Shown piece by piece: positions 1 through 8,088 of a DNA stretch of 50,437 nucleotides; position 1 is the first letter of the stretch, and every line of letters begins with the position of its first letter. The translations under genes were made by a program, and so were the position numbers. Origin of the DNA: Caryophanales bacterium UBA1737 (lineage in GTDB: Bacteria; Bacillota_I; Bacilli_A; ML615J-28; CAG-313); NCBI GenBank assembly GCA_002315915.1, contig DCIB01000001.1, positions 1 through 50,437 on the forward strand. Reading direction: 5' to 3'. The notes below the pieces were generated by a model. It did no database searches. It had not been told where the DNA came from and saw nothing but the letters and a program-made list of their open reading frames with translations.

Positions 1-19
1 TGTTAATTTCATAAAAAAA

Positions 20-66
20 TACCCCTAGGTTTTTCTAGATTTTACTCTAGTCCAGCTTTAGGGGTA
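20..66 (-). terminator. Rho-independent terminator after rluD
   Basis: On the minus strand an 8-bp outer stem (20-27 with 59-66) encloses a second 5-bp stem (35-39 with 46-50), followed by a run of seven U (A tract 13-19 on the plus strand). It lies 24 bases past the rluD stop. It could also be an attenuator for a gene beyond the left edge, because pyr genes often follow lspA-rluD in Bacillus, but no PyrR-binding consensus is visible. Confidence 0.75.
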
Positions 67-89
67 CCCTTCATTTATTCATCTCACTT

Positions 90-995
90 TTAACTTCTTA
101 ATTTATCTAACATGTTTTTAAATTCATCTGGAAGTTCAGAATCAAAGAACATTTCTTTATTTGTTATAGGATGAATAAAACCTAATGTTTTTGCATGTAA
201 ATATTGACCAAATTCAGTTGTTTGTTTTGATACGCCATATAAAGGATCATTTAAAACAGGATGACCGATATATGCCATATGAACTCTTATTTGATGAGTT
301 CTTCCAGTTTCTAATTGACATTCAACAAGTGTATATCCTTTTAATCTTTCTAAGACTTTAAAATTAGTAATAGAATCTTTACCATCTTCACAAACACACA
401 TCTTTTGTCTATTAGTTTTATCTCTACCAATTGGTGCATTAATTTTACCTAAATTGTGATCAATAATACCACTTACTATCGCATAATAAATTCGTTTAGT
501 AGAAGTTTTTTCTTTAAATTCATTTGCTAAAATACGATGTGCTTGATTATTTTTACAAGCAACAAGTAATCCCGATGTATCCTTATCAATACGGTGAACT
601 ATTCCTGCACGGGTATCTCCACCAATATTGGATAAATTATTACAATGATATAATAAGCCATTAACAAGTGTATGATTCAAATGACCAGCTCCAGGATGAA
701 CAACTAAACCACTTGGTTTATTTACAACAATAATATCATTATCTTCATAAACAATATCTAGTGGAATATCTTCTTTTTCTAAATCAATTACATATTCTTT
801 TCTTTCAAAAATATCAATAATGTCATTATTTGTAACTACAAATGATGGCTTAACTATTTTTTCATTGACTTGTACAAGACCTTCATCAAAATAATATTTT
901 AATTCACTTCTTGATAGTTCATCATAAACGCTAACAATATATTTATCTACTCTTAAAGAGATATCATCTTCAACAATTAATTTTGTCTTAAGCAT
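90..995 (-). CDS. rluD: RluD-family 23S rRNA pseudouridine synthase
   Basis: This 301-residue protein converts specific uridines of ribosomal RNA to pseudouridine in the cytoplasm. An N-terminal S4 RNA-binding domain (about residues 14-60) is followed by the RluA-type catalytic domain with the signature HRIDKDTSGLLV (134-145), whose HRID aspartate is the expected nucleophile. The start is preceded by AAGGAG and lies inside lspA (8-base overlap), so the two are probably translationally coupled; lspA-rluD is a classical Bacillus pair (lspA-ylyB). It is the last gene of the T-box operon that starts with hisS. The exact target uridines cannot be told from sequence; RluD-type large subunit sites are likely. 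Confidence 0.93.
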   Translation of the reverse strand: MLKTKLIVEDDISLRVDKYIVSVYDELSRSELKYYFDEGLVQVNEKIVKPSFVVTNNDIIDIFERKEYVIDLEKEDIPLDIVYEDNDIIVVNKPSGLVVHPGAGHLNHTLVNGLLYHCNNLSNIGGDTRAGIVHRIDKDTSGLLVACKNNQAHRILANEFKEKTSTKRIYYAIVSGIIDHNLGKINAPIGRDKTNRQKMCVCEDGKDSITNFKVLERLKGYTLVECQLETGRTHQIRVHMAYIGHPVLNDPLYGVSKQTTEFGQYLHAKTLGFIHPITNKEMFFDSELPDEFKNMLDKLRS

Positions 996-1521
996 TTAAT
1001 TCTCCTTCTTTATAAATAAATAAAACATATACAACAAGTAATGCTCCACCAATTGAAATAAAAGCATCCGCTAAATTGAATGTAGCAAAGTTTTGTAAAG
1101 GCCAAAATGTAAATTGAATAAAATCAACAACACCTTCATAATTAAATGCTCTATCTATACCATTACCAAATGTTCCACCAGTAATTAATACAAATGCGAT
1201 AGTTTTTAAAGTATCATTTTTATAAGATGATGTAAAAATTACATAAGCTAAGAATATAATTCCAAAAATAAAACTAATAACTGCAAAAAACATTTGTGAA
1301 TTTTTGAATAATCCAAGAGCAATACCAGTGTTATAGCATAAATCAAAATCCATTACACCTTCAATAAAACAAATAGGAGTACCAGATTTTAAAATAGTAT
1401 TTGTTTCACAAAGATATTTAGTATATTGATCTACCCAAATAAAAATTGCAATTATAAAAAGCGAAATGAAAGCTGATAAGATAGATTTAATTTTAAAATT
1501 ATTAAATATTTTTCTAATCAT
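988..1521 (-). CDS. lspA: Lipoprotein signal peptidase (signal peptidase II)
   Basis: LspA cleaves the signal peptide of diacylglyceryl-modified prolipoproteins at the membrane. Four hydrophobic segments are visible, and both catalytic aspartate motifs are present: GNGIDR followed by GVVDF, and FNLADAFISIG. At 177 residues it is slightly longer than usual owing to a charged N-terminus. AAAGGAG lies upstream of the ATG. Two putative lipoproteins in this window, the HtrA-like protease and the transglutaminase-like protein, would be substrates. It overlaps rluD by 8 bases. Confidence 0.95.
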   Translation of the reverse strand: MIRKIFNNFKIKSILSAFISLFIIAIFIWVDQYTKYLCETNTILKSGTPICFIEGVMDFDLCYNTGIALGLFKNSQMFFAVISFIFGIIFLAYVIFTSSYKNDTLKTIAFVLITGGTFGNGIDRAFNYEGVVDFIQFTFWPLQNFATFNLADAFISIGGALLVVYVLFIYKEGELNA

Positions 1522-1545
1522 AATTACTCCTTTCTAAAATATTTA

Positions 1546-1944
1546 TTAAAGTTGTAATATTTCATATTCTAATACAAAATATATAACAACACCAAGTACA
1601 ACAAATAAAATAAAAGTACTTATTTGTGTTATACCAGATAAAAAACTTTTCTTAAAATCAAATTCAATATGTTCTAGTTTTGTTAAACAATAAAGAAATG
1701 TTGAATCAACAAATGATATTAAAAAATATAATATACATAATACAATAACAATACAGATAATCAAAACAAGTTTTACAAAAATAAATTGTTTTAATATTGG
1801 AATAAATATAAAACATATTATAGTAAGTGGTAATATACCAATTATAATACTAAATATAATAGATTTTCTAACATTTTTCTTATCCGCATTAGATAGTGCT
1901 TCATATATGGAATCATTATAATTACTTCTTTTTAACTTATTCAT
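1546..1944 (-). CDS. Small integral membrane protein, function unknown
   Basis: This 132-residue protein is not recognised. It has a charged, probably cytoplasmic N-terminus of about 27 residues and then three strongly hydrophobic segments (about 28-50, 53-80 and 103-128). A short polar loop of about residues 88-102 (KLEHIEFDFKKSFLSG) separates the second and third. A GAGG ribosome binding site precedes the ATG. It is the gene between the SepM-like protease (2 bases upstream) and lspA (24 bases downstream), so it is co-expressed with membrane proteolysis genes. The spacing shows it is a real operon member; its role is not evident. Confidence 0.75.
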   Translation of the reverse strand: MNKLKRSNYNDSIYEALSNADKKNVRKSIIFSIIIGILPLTIICFIFIPILKQFIFVKLVLIICIVIVLCILYFLISFVDSTFLYCLTKLEHIEFDFKKSFLSGITQISTFILFVVLGVVIYFVLEYEILQL

Positions 1945-1946
1945 AA

Positions 1947-2984
1947 TTATTCCTCAAAGTTTCTTAAATAGTTTATGCAATCAGATAAACTATTTACACT
2001 AACTAATTTCATTTTTGTATTTAATGTATCATAAACTATTTTTGCTTCATCATAATTAGATGATGGAACAAAGAATATATCTGCATCAGCTAAACTTGCT
2101 GCAATAATCTTTTGTTCAACTCCACCAATAGCCCCAGCTGTACCGTTAATAGAAACAGTTCCAGTTCCTACAACTTTTATATTTTTTGTTAATCCTTCAT
2201 TTGATAATGCTTCATATAAATAAAGTGACTGCATAAGTCCCGCAGATGGACCATATGAATTAGATGAATTAGTTATATTATATGATGGATATGTTTTAGA
2301 AATATCATTGTCTATTATGTAGTATTGATACATACTAATACCTATAATATAAATTTCAGTTTGATTATTTTTATATAATATAGGATTAACATATAATGTT
2401 TTAACCTCATTATCTCTTAATATTTCAAAAATATATGTATCAGTAGGTTTAAGTGATGTAATATAATCGTTTGGAGAATTAGTTGATGTTAATACATTAT
2501 CATTTATTTTAAGTACTATATCACCAGGATAAAAATAATTATTTGCATCACCATATACACTATGTATAATATATCCCTTAAATTCATATGTTATATGAAC
2601 ATCACTTTTTTCTACACAATTATATGCAGAAATTAAAGCATTAGTTAATGATACTTCTTTTTGAATTGTTCCACTTGATGCTTGATATGAAGATGTTGTA
2701 TTAATCATTTCGTTATGTATAGATAAAATATCATATGGATTAATAAAACTAACTAAATAAGATAATACTGATATATTATAATATTCAAGTACAGAAACAG
2801 AATAAATATTTATATCATCTTCTTTATATGAAGAATCTACTTCATAAATTTTACTTATTGGATAAGTTCTAGCTGGAACAATAATATCATAATTTGTTGG
2901 TATTACAGTAAGTATTGTAAATATAAGAATAATACTTAAGTTAATTATTATATAGCTTAAGTATTTTTTTATTATTTCTTTCAT
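1947..2984 (-). CDS. SepM/YlbL-type PDZ-Lon (S16) membrane protease
   Basis: A membrane-anchored serine protease of the YlbL/SepM family. One N-terminal transmembrane segment (about 8-28) is followed by an extracytoplasmic region, a PDZ domain (about 130-205) and a Lon-type C-terminal proteolytic domain. The Ser-Lys dyad is visible as Ser247 in GPSAGLM and Lys292 in GGVEQK, 45 residues apart as in the family. In streptococci SepM trims a signal peptide, and YlbL is linked to the DNA damage checkpoint; which role applies here is unknown. The ATG overlaps the stop of the dCMP deaminase (TAATG) and has no good ribosome binding site, so translation is probably coupled. Confidence 0.88.
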   Translation of the reverse strand: MKEIIKKYLSYIIINLSIILIFTILTVIPTNYDIIVPARTYPISKIYEVDSSYKEDDINIYSVSVLEYYNISVLSYLVSFINPYDILSIHNEMINTTSSYQASSGTIQKEVSLTNALISAYNCVEKSDVHITYEFKGYIIHSVYGDANNYFYPGDIVLKINDNVLTSTNSPNDYITSLKPTDTYIFEILRDNEVKTLYVNPILYKNNQTEIYIIGISMYQYYIIDNDISKTYPSYNITNSSNSYGPSAGLMQSLYLYEALSNEGLTKNIKVVGTGTVSINGTAGAIGGVEQKIIAASLADADIFFVPSSNYDEAKIVYDTLNTKMKLVSVNSLSDCINYLRNFEE

Positions 2985-3448
2985 TATAAAATGATTTCTT
3001 TAGAATCTAGATTAATATATTTAACTCCAGCTGCATCAAATAATTTTTTTGACGCAAGATTAGAATCACTTCCATCATATTTATCTGATGCATAATATAT
3101 AGTTTTAATACCGCTTTGAATAATTAATTTTGCACATTCATTACAAGGAAATAATGTAACATACATTGATGCATCATCTAATTTTTCTGTAGAGTTTAAA
3201 ATTGCATTTGGTTCTGCATGTACAACATAAGGATATTTTGTATCTAAAAAATCACCTTCTCTATTCCAAGGAAATTCATCATCACTACATCCACATGGTA
3301 GCCCGTTATACCCTATTCCTACTATTCTTTTTTTTGTATTTACAATACAAGCTCCAACCTTTGTAGATGGATCTTTACTTCTTTTTGAAGAAAGTTTAGC
3401 AACACCCATGAAATAATCATTCCATGATATATAATCATTACTTTTCAT
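2984..3448 (-). CDS. comEB: dCMP deaminase (ComEB family)
   Basis: Deoxycytidylate deaminase makes dUMP for thymidylate synthesis. The zinc site is complete: HAEPNAIL carries the histidine and catalytic glutamate, and PCNEC the two cysteines. The open frame extends 38 codons further upstream, but that stretch overlaps the preceding small gene, lacks a family match and has no ribosome binding site. The ATG at 3448 has AAGGAG seven bases upstream and gives a normal 154-residue enzyme, so it is chosen. The start lies 11 bases inside the Cys-rich peptide gene. Confidence 0.92.
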   Translation of the reverse strand: MKSNDYISWNDYFMGVAKLSSKRSKDPSTKVGACIVNTKKRIVGIGYNGLPCGCSDDEFPWNREGDFLDTKYPYVVHAEPNAILNSTEKLDDASMYVTLFPCNECAKLIIQSGIKTIYYASDKYDGSDSNLASKKLFDAAGVKYINLDSKEIIL

Positions 3449-3635
3449 TGTTATCTCCTTTATTGATACAATCATTCTTATTTTGTTTATTACATAAAAC
3501 ATTAGAACATGATGCACAATCAATATTTTCAAAGTTAACTCCTTCTTTTGAAGGAGTTTCACTATTTTTTTTACTTACATAGAAAAATATAAATACTAAT
3601 GCAGCAACAAATAAAGCTACTAAAAATATTTTCAT
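3438..3635 (-). CDS. Small Cys-rich single-pass membrane protein
   Basis: A 65-residue protein with an N-terminal membrane segment (about 2-20), a polar stretch and four cysteines at 40, 43, 48 and 56 (CxxC, then two more). The layout resembles small metal-binding or FeoB-associated Cys-rich membrane proteins, but there is no clear family match and no feo gene nearby. No Shine-Dalgarno is seen; the ATG follows the aspS stop by two bases, so reinitiation is likely. Its end carries the ribosome binding site of the dCMP deaminase. The tight packing argues that it is real. Confidence 0.6.
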   Translation of the reverse strand: MKIFLVALFVAALVFIFFYVSKKNSETPSKEGVNFENIDCASCSNVLCNKQNKNDCINKGDNNEK

Positions 3636-3637
3636 AA

Positions 3638-5386
3638 TTAATCTAAATCAACTTTAATTCCAAGTTCTTTTAATTGATCAGGGGTAACTTCAGTAGGAGC
3701 ACCACTCATAGGACATTTTGCAGAAGCTGCTTTAGGGAAAGCAATTACTTCACGTAAGTTATTATTTTTAGTTAATAACATTACAAGTCTATCTAAACCA
3801 ATTGCAAGTCCTCCATGTGGTGGAGTACCAAACTTTAATGCATCAACAAAATAACCAAACTTATTAGTTATTTGTTCTTCAGTTAATCCTATTGCTTCAA
3901 ACATCTTATGTTGAATATCTTGGTTATGAATACGTATAGATCCACCACCTAATTCATATCCATTTAATACTATATCATAAGCTTTAGCATGACATGAAGC
4001 AGGATCAGTGATTAAACGATCTTCATCACCAGCTTTAAGTGATGTAAATGGATGATGTGCAGCCTCATATCGTCCTTCTTCTTCATTAAATTCAAATAAT
4101 GGCCAATCAACAACCCATAAGAAATTAAATAAATCTTTATCAATTAAACCTAGATCATGACCTAATTGAACACGTAATGCACCTAATGATGTATTACAAT
4201 TCATAAGTTTATCTGCAACAATTAATACTAAATCATTATTAGATAATTCAAGAGTTGAAACTAATTTATCGTTTGCTTCTTTATTAAAGAATTTAGATAC
4301 ACTACCTGTTAGTTCATCATTTTCATATTTTAACCAAGCAAGGCCAGCTGCATGATTTTTCTTTGCAATTTCAGTTAACTTATCTATTTCTTTTCTAGAA
4401 TATTTATCTGCAGCATTCTTTGCTACTATACATTTTACACATCCACCATTATCTATTGCACTATGGAAGAATGAACATTCAGATATTTTTGCTATATCAG
4501 ATATATCATTTAAGAACATATCAAATCTTGTATCTGGTTTATCAGATCCATATTTATTCATTGCTATATCCCAAGGCATTCTAATAAATGGAGTTTTAAT
4601 GTCCATATTAAGAACATCTTTCCAAACTTTCTTTAATAAACCTTCAACTACATTTTGAATATCTTGTTCATCAACAAAACTCATTTCCATATCAACTTGA
4701 GTAAATTCAAGTTGTCTATCAGCACGTAAGTCTTCATCTCTAAAACATTTAACTATTTGAAAATATCTTTCTAATCCAGATACCATTAATAATTGTTTAT
4801 ATAATTGAGGTGATTGCGGTAAAGCATAAAATGAGCCCTTATGAACTCGTGATGGAACTAAGAAATCTCTTGCCCCTTCTGGAGTGGATTTACCAAATAC
4901 TGGAGTTTCTACTTCAACAAAATCTAAATTATCAAAATAATTACGAATAGCAATAGTAGTTTTATGACGTAATATTAAATTATTTTGCATACAAGGTCTT
5001 CTTAAATCAAGATAACGATATTTCATTCTAACATCTTCTAATGCATCGGTATTATCTTGAATAAGTAGTGGAGTTTGGTCTGCTTTAGATAAAATTTCTA
5101 AATAATCAACATCTACTTCAATTGCACCAGTAGGGAGTGAATCATTTTTTGATTCTCTTTCAATAACAGTACCACTTACTTTTAGTACATATTCACTTTT
5201 TACACTTAACGCTATTTCATGATATTTATTTTCAGGTTTAACAACAATTTGAGTTATACCCCATCTATCTCTTAAATCAATAAATGTAAGACCGCCTAAA
5301 TCACGTTTCTTTTGGCACCAACCAACTAGTTCTACTTTAGTACCAACATCACTAATACGTAATTCACCATTATTTTTTGTACGCAT
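3638..5386 (-). CDS. aspS: Aspartyl-tRNA synthetase
   Basis: A class II aminoacyl-tRNA synthetase of the bacterial type (582 residues) that charges tRNA-Asp. The order is an N-terminal OB anticodon-binding domain (about 1-110, with GGLTFIDLRDR), the catalytic core, the bacterial GAD insertion (about 285-410) and the core's C-terminal part. Motif 2 is seen as FRDEDLRADRQLEFTQ and motif 3 as GGLAIGLDRL. GAAGGT precedes the ATG, which lies 17 bases inside hisS. The hisS-aspS pair under one T-box is typical of Firmicutes. Confidence 0.97.
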   Translation of the reverse strand: MRTKNNGELRISDVGTKVELVGWCQKKRDLGGLTFIDLRDRWGITQIVVKPENKYHEIALSVKSEYVLKVSGTVIERESKNDSLPTGAIEVDVDYLEILSKADQTPLLIQDNTDALEDVRMKYRYLDLRRPCMQNNLILRHKTTIAIRNYFDNLDFVEVETPVFGKSTPEGARDFLVPSRVHKGSFYALPQSPQLYKQLLMVSGLERYFQIVKCFRDEDLRADRQLEFTQVDMEMSFVDEQDIQNVVEGLLKKVWKDVLNMDIKTPFIRMPWDIAMNKYGSDKPDTRFDMFLNDISDIAKISECSFFHSAIDNGGCVKCIVAKNAADKYSRKEIDKLTEIAKKNHAAGLAWLKYENDELTGSVSKFFNKEANDKLVSTLELSNNDLVLIVADKLMNCNTSLGALRVQLGHDLGLIDKDLFNFLWVVDWPLFEFNEEEGRYEAAHHPFTSLKAGDEDRLITDPASCHAKAYDIVLNGYELGGGSIRIHNQDIQHKMFEAIGLTEEQITNKFGYFVDALKFGTPPHGGLAIGLDRLVMLLTKNNNLREVIAFPKAASAKCPMSGAPTEVTPDQLKELGIKVDLD

Positions 5387-6659
5387 ATATTTTACCTTCT
5401 ATATTAAAAATATTATTTAATTCTTTAAAGTCTATAAATTTTTCTTCTTTTGTTTGAACATTTTTTATTTTTATACAATTGTTTTCTACTTCATCACTAC
5501 CAATTATCAATAAATAATCAGCATTAATTCTTTCACTTAACTTAAATTGAGATTTTAAATTAAATGATACATAATCTAATTCTGAACTAATATCATTTTG
5601 TCTTAAGAATTTAGCAAGTGTTAATGCATAAATTTTGTTTTCTTCTCCAAGACTCATAACACATACTTTTGTTTTAATTTTATAATCATCAAATAAATGT
5701 TTTTCATCTAGTAGAATCATTAATCTTTCAACCCCACTTCCAAATCCAACAGCAGGATCAGAAGGCCCATCAAATTCTTTTGATAATCCATTATATCTAC
5801 CACCTGCAAGAATTGCGGAACCATTTATTGATGATGATTCATCGTCTACAACAAATTCAAAAACATCATTATTATAATAATCAAGTCCTCTTACTAAGTT
5901 TTGATTTATTTCATACTTAATATCTAATTTATCTAAAACACTTAATAGATTATTAAAATAATCAACATCTTCTTTTTCTAGATAATCAATAATTTTTGGA
6001 GCATTCATCATAATAGGTGAATCTTTATCTACTTTACAATCTAGTATTCTTAAAGGATTTGTAACAAGTCGTTGTTTACAATCTTCACACATAGAATCAA
6101 TATTTGAAGAAAAATATTCTTTTAATGCTTCTTCATATTTACTTCTTCCGGTTTGTGAACCAAGTGTATTTATTAATACTTTATAATTAGTGATACCTAA
6201 ATTATCTAAAAAAGTAGCACCCATATTAATAATATCTGCATCAAGATAGAATGAGCCTTCGCCTATTGCTTCTACACCAAATTGATTAAATTGACGATAT
6301 CTTCCAGCTTGAGGACGTTCACATCTAAACATTGGTTCATAATAAAAATATTTTTTTAATCCTGGTTCTACATATAATTTATTTTCTACATATGCTCTAG
6401 AAACACCAGCTGTTCCTTCAGGACGAAGTGTAATTAATTTTTCACTTCGATCTAAAAAAGTATACATTTCTTTTTTAACAATATCACTAGATTCTCCAAC
6501 GCCTCTTTTAAAACATTCAACATATTCAATAACAGGTGTTTGAATTTCATTAAAACCAAATTGTTTAGCAGTTAATCTTGCTTTTTCTTCAATATAACGA
6601 TACATCGCAATTTGTTTGCCAAAAAAATCTTGTGTTCCTTTGATTTTTGAAACTTTCAT
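5370..6659 (-). CDS. hisS: Histidyl-tRNA synthetase
   Basis: A class II synthetase of 429 residues that charges tRNA-His. The N-terminus has GTQDF, motif 2 is around FRCERPQAGRYRQF, the histidine-specific signatures are VRGLDYYNNDVFEF and GGRYNGL, and motif 3 is GFGSGVERL. A C-terminal anticodon-binding domain (about 330-420) follows. AGGAGG stands upstream of the ATG. It is the first gene of a long operon and is preceded by a T-box leader, so its expression should respond to uncharged tRNA. Confidence 0.97.
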   Translation of the reverse strand: MKVSKIKGTQDFFGKQIAMYRYIEEKARLTAKQFGFNEIQTPVIEYVECFKRGVGESSDIVKKEMYTFLDRSEKLITLRPEGTAGVSRAYVENKLYVEPGLKKYFYYEPMFRCERPQAGRYRQFNQFGVEAIGEGSFYLDADIINMGATFLDNLGITNYKVLINTLGSQTGRSKYEEALKEYFSSNIDSMCEDCKQRLVTNPLRILDCKVDKDSPIMMNAPKIIDYLEKEDVDYFNNLLSVLDKLDIKYEINQNLVRGLDYYNNDVFEFVVDDESSSINGSAILAGGRYNGLSKEFDGPSDPAVGFGSGVERLMILLDEKHLFDDYKIKTKVCVMSLGEENKIYALTLAKFLRQNDISSELDYVSFNLKSQFKLSERINADYLLIIGSDEVENNCIKIKNVQTKEEKFIDFKELNNIFNIEGKIYAYKK

Positions 6660-6836
6660 ATTAAGCCTCCTAAAATTATATTAAAAAAAGGATAAATAAC
6701 AATCTAAGGACGAACTTTATAATTCGCGGTACCACCTTAGTTTGGAATACTTATCCACACTTATTTTAATTTGTTAACGCTAATAAAGCGTGTTTCTCCA
6801 AATTTGTCAGATTCTTCACTGAAACATTTATCTTAT
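6660..6836 (-). promoter_or_regulatory. T-box riboswitch leader of the hisS operon
   Basis: The minus strand carries the T-box sequence GGTGGTACCGCG (6725-6736), here part of a terminator/antiterminator pair with the matching TTCGTCC arm. Upstream lie a hairpin (AATTTG with CAAATT, about 6763-6806) and a smaller TCAG/CTGA hairpin. Binding of uncharged tRNA should favour the antiterminator. The specifier is not certain; a GAC (Asp) triplet at 6806-6808 fits the sequence before TTTGGAG, and a CAC (His) lies at 6790-6792. A possible -10 TATAAT is at 6844-6849, giving a leader of only about 177 bases, so Stem I looks short. Confidence 0.88.
6683..6740 (-). terminator. T-box conditional terminator
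   Basis: CTAAGG (6735-6740) pairs with CCTTAG (6704-6709), and GCGAA pairs with the following TTCG, with the T-box bulge between; seven U follow at 6683-6689. The hairpin overlaps the T-box, so it is exclusive with the antiterminator. Confidence 0.88.
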
Positions 6837-6885
6837 TAATAATATTATACATTTAAATATCAAAAAAAGATTTAATAATGCTATA

Positions 6886-8070
6886 CTACTTTTTCTTAGT
6901 AATTCCTTTTGTTAAAGTATTAGATCCAACAGTTTTATTAATATTTGAAATTATTTTATCTATTTGGTAATCTTTTTCCTCTTTATCAAAAGAATCAAAA
7001 ATAGAAAGTTGTGTTGCTCCTTCTTTAATAGCAGAAAACTTTGATGCTCCACAAGATATAAGTCTTACACCATTATCTACATTATATAAATCAAGTAATA
7101 ATATAGTATATTGATGAATCATTTCATCTAATTTATTTGTTGGTTTATTCAATGTAACAGATTTACAAAATGATTTAAAATTATCATATTTTAAAGTTAA
7201 TGATAAAGTTTTCGCTAAAACATTCATTTTTTGTAATCTTTCAGAAACTAAAGATGCAAGATTTTCTACTTCTTTCAAAACATTACTATATACAAATTCA
7301 TTATGATCTAAAGTATGAGCATGAGATATTGATGATATTGAATCCCATGCAGTAGGATCTACAACATCACTTCCTTCTCCATTTGCTGATTGTAATAAAT
7401 AGTCAACAGATTTATTACCCATCATTTTTATAAGAATTGATTTATCTTTATAATTTGCAAGTTCACCAATTGTATTAATTCCTATATATCGTAATGCTTG
7501 AGATGTTTTTTTACCACACATATATAAATCTTCTATAGGTAGTGGCCATAAAAGAGATGGTACATCTTTTTTTCTTACAATTGTAATACCTAATGGTTTT
7601 TTTAGATCACTTCCCATTTTAGCAAGTAATTTGTTTGGTCCAATTCCAATAGAACAAGGAAGTTGTAAATTATTATATAAATAATCTTGAATTTTTTTTG
7701 CGAAATCTAAATATTCATTTGGCTTACATAAACCAGTTACATCTAAATATGCCTCATCAATAGAAGCCGGTTCAACATTTTTTGTAATTGTATAAAAGTA
7801 TTCAAAGAATCTTCTTGAATAATCTTCATATAATTCATAATGTGGACTAACTATTATTAAATCAGGACAAACCTTTAAAGCTTCAAAGACAGGCATAGTA
7901 GTTTTAACACCTAAACGCTTTGCTTCATAACTAGCTGTTAAAACCATACCCTTCTTATCTAAAGAATTATGAGCAACAGCCATTTTTTTACCTTTTAATG
8001 ATTTATCTTCTGCTATTTCACAACTTGCAAAAAAGCAGTTCATATCAATATGAAAAATGACTTTGCTCAT
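6886..8070 (-). CDS. dinB: DNA polymerase IV (Y-family translesion polymerase)
   Basis: A 394-residue Y-family polymerase that copies past damaged bases with low fidelity. The metal-binding motifs are present as FHIDMNCFFASCE at the N-terminus and SIDEAYLD near residue 103. The helix-hairpin-helix and little-finger domains follow, and QLSIFD near residue 357 is a good sliding-clamp binding motif. A possible ribosome binding site is AAGGAT. The gene starts 18 bases after the HtrA-like protease stop with no promoter or terminator seen between, so it is probably read with the two-component operon. Confidence 0.94.
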   Translation of the reverse strand: MSKVIFHIDMNCFFASCEIAEDKSLKGKKMAVAHNSLDKKGMVLTASYEAKRLGVKTTMPVFEALKVCPDLIIVSPHYELYEDYSRRFFEYFYTITKNVEPASIDEAYLDVTGLCKPNEYLDFAKKIQDYLYNNLQLPCSIGIGPNKLLAKMGSDLKKPLGITIVRKKDVPSLLWPLPIEDLYMCGKKTSQALRYIGINTIGELANYKDKSILIKMMGNKSVDYLLQSANGEGSDVVDPTAWDSISSISHAHTLDHNEFVYSNVLKEVENLASLVSERLQKMNVLAKTLSLTLKYDNFKSFCKSVTLNKPTNKLDEMIHQYTILLLDLYNVDNGVRLISCGASKFSAIKEGATQLSIFDSFDKEEKDYQIDKIISNINKTVGSNTLTKGITKKK

Positions 8071-8088
8071 AATTAATTATCCTTTATT

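Noticed and set aside
20..89. PyrR attenuator after rluD
   Set aside because: The hairpin sits where pyr attenuators are found in Bacillus, but the PyrR-binding consensus is absent, so only a terminator is called.
3449..3562. N-terminal extension of the dCMP deaminase
   Set aside because: It overlaps the Cys-rich peptide gene, has no ribosome binding site or family match, and the ATG at 3448 has AAGGAG.
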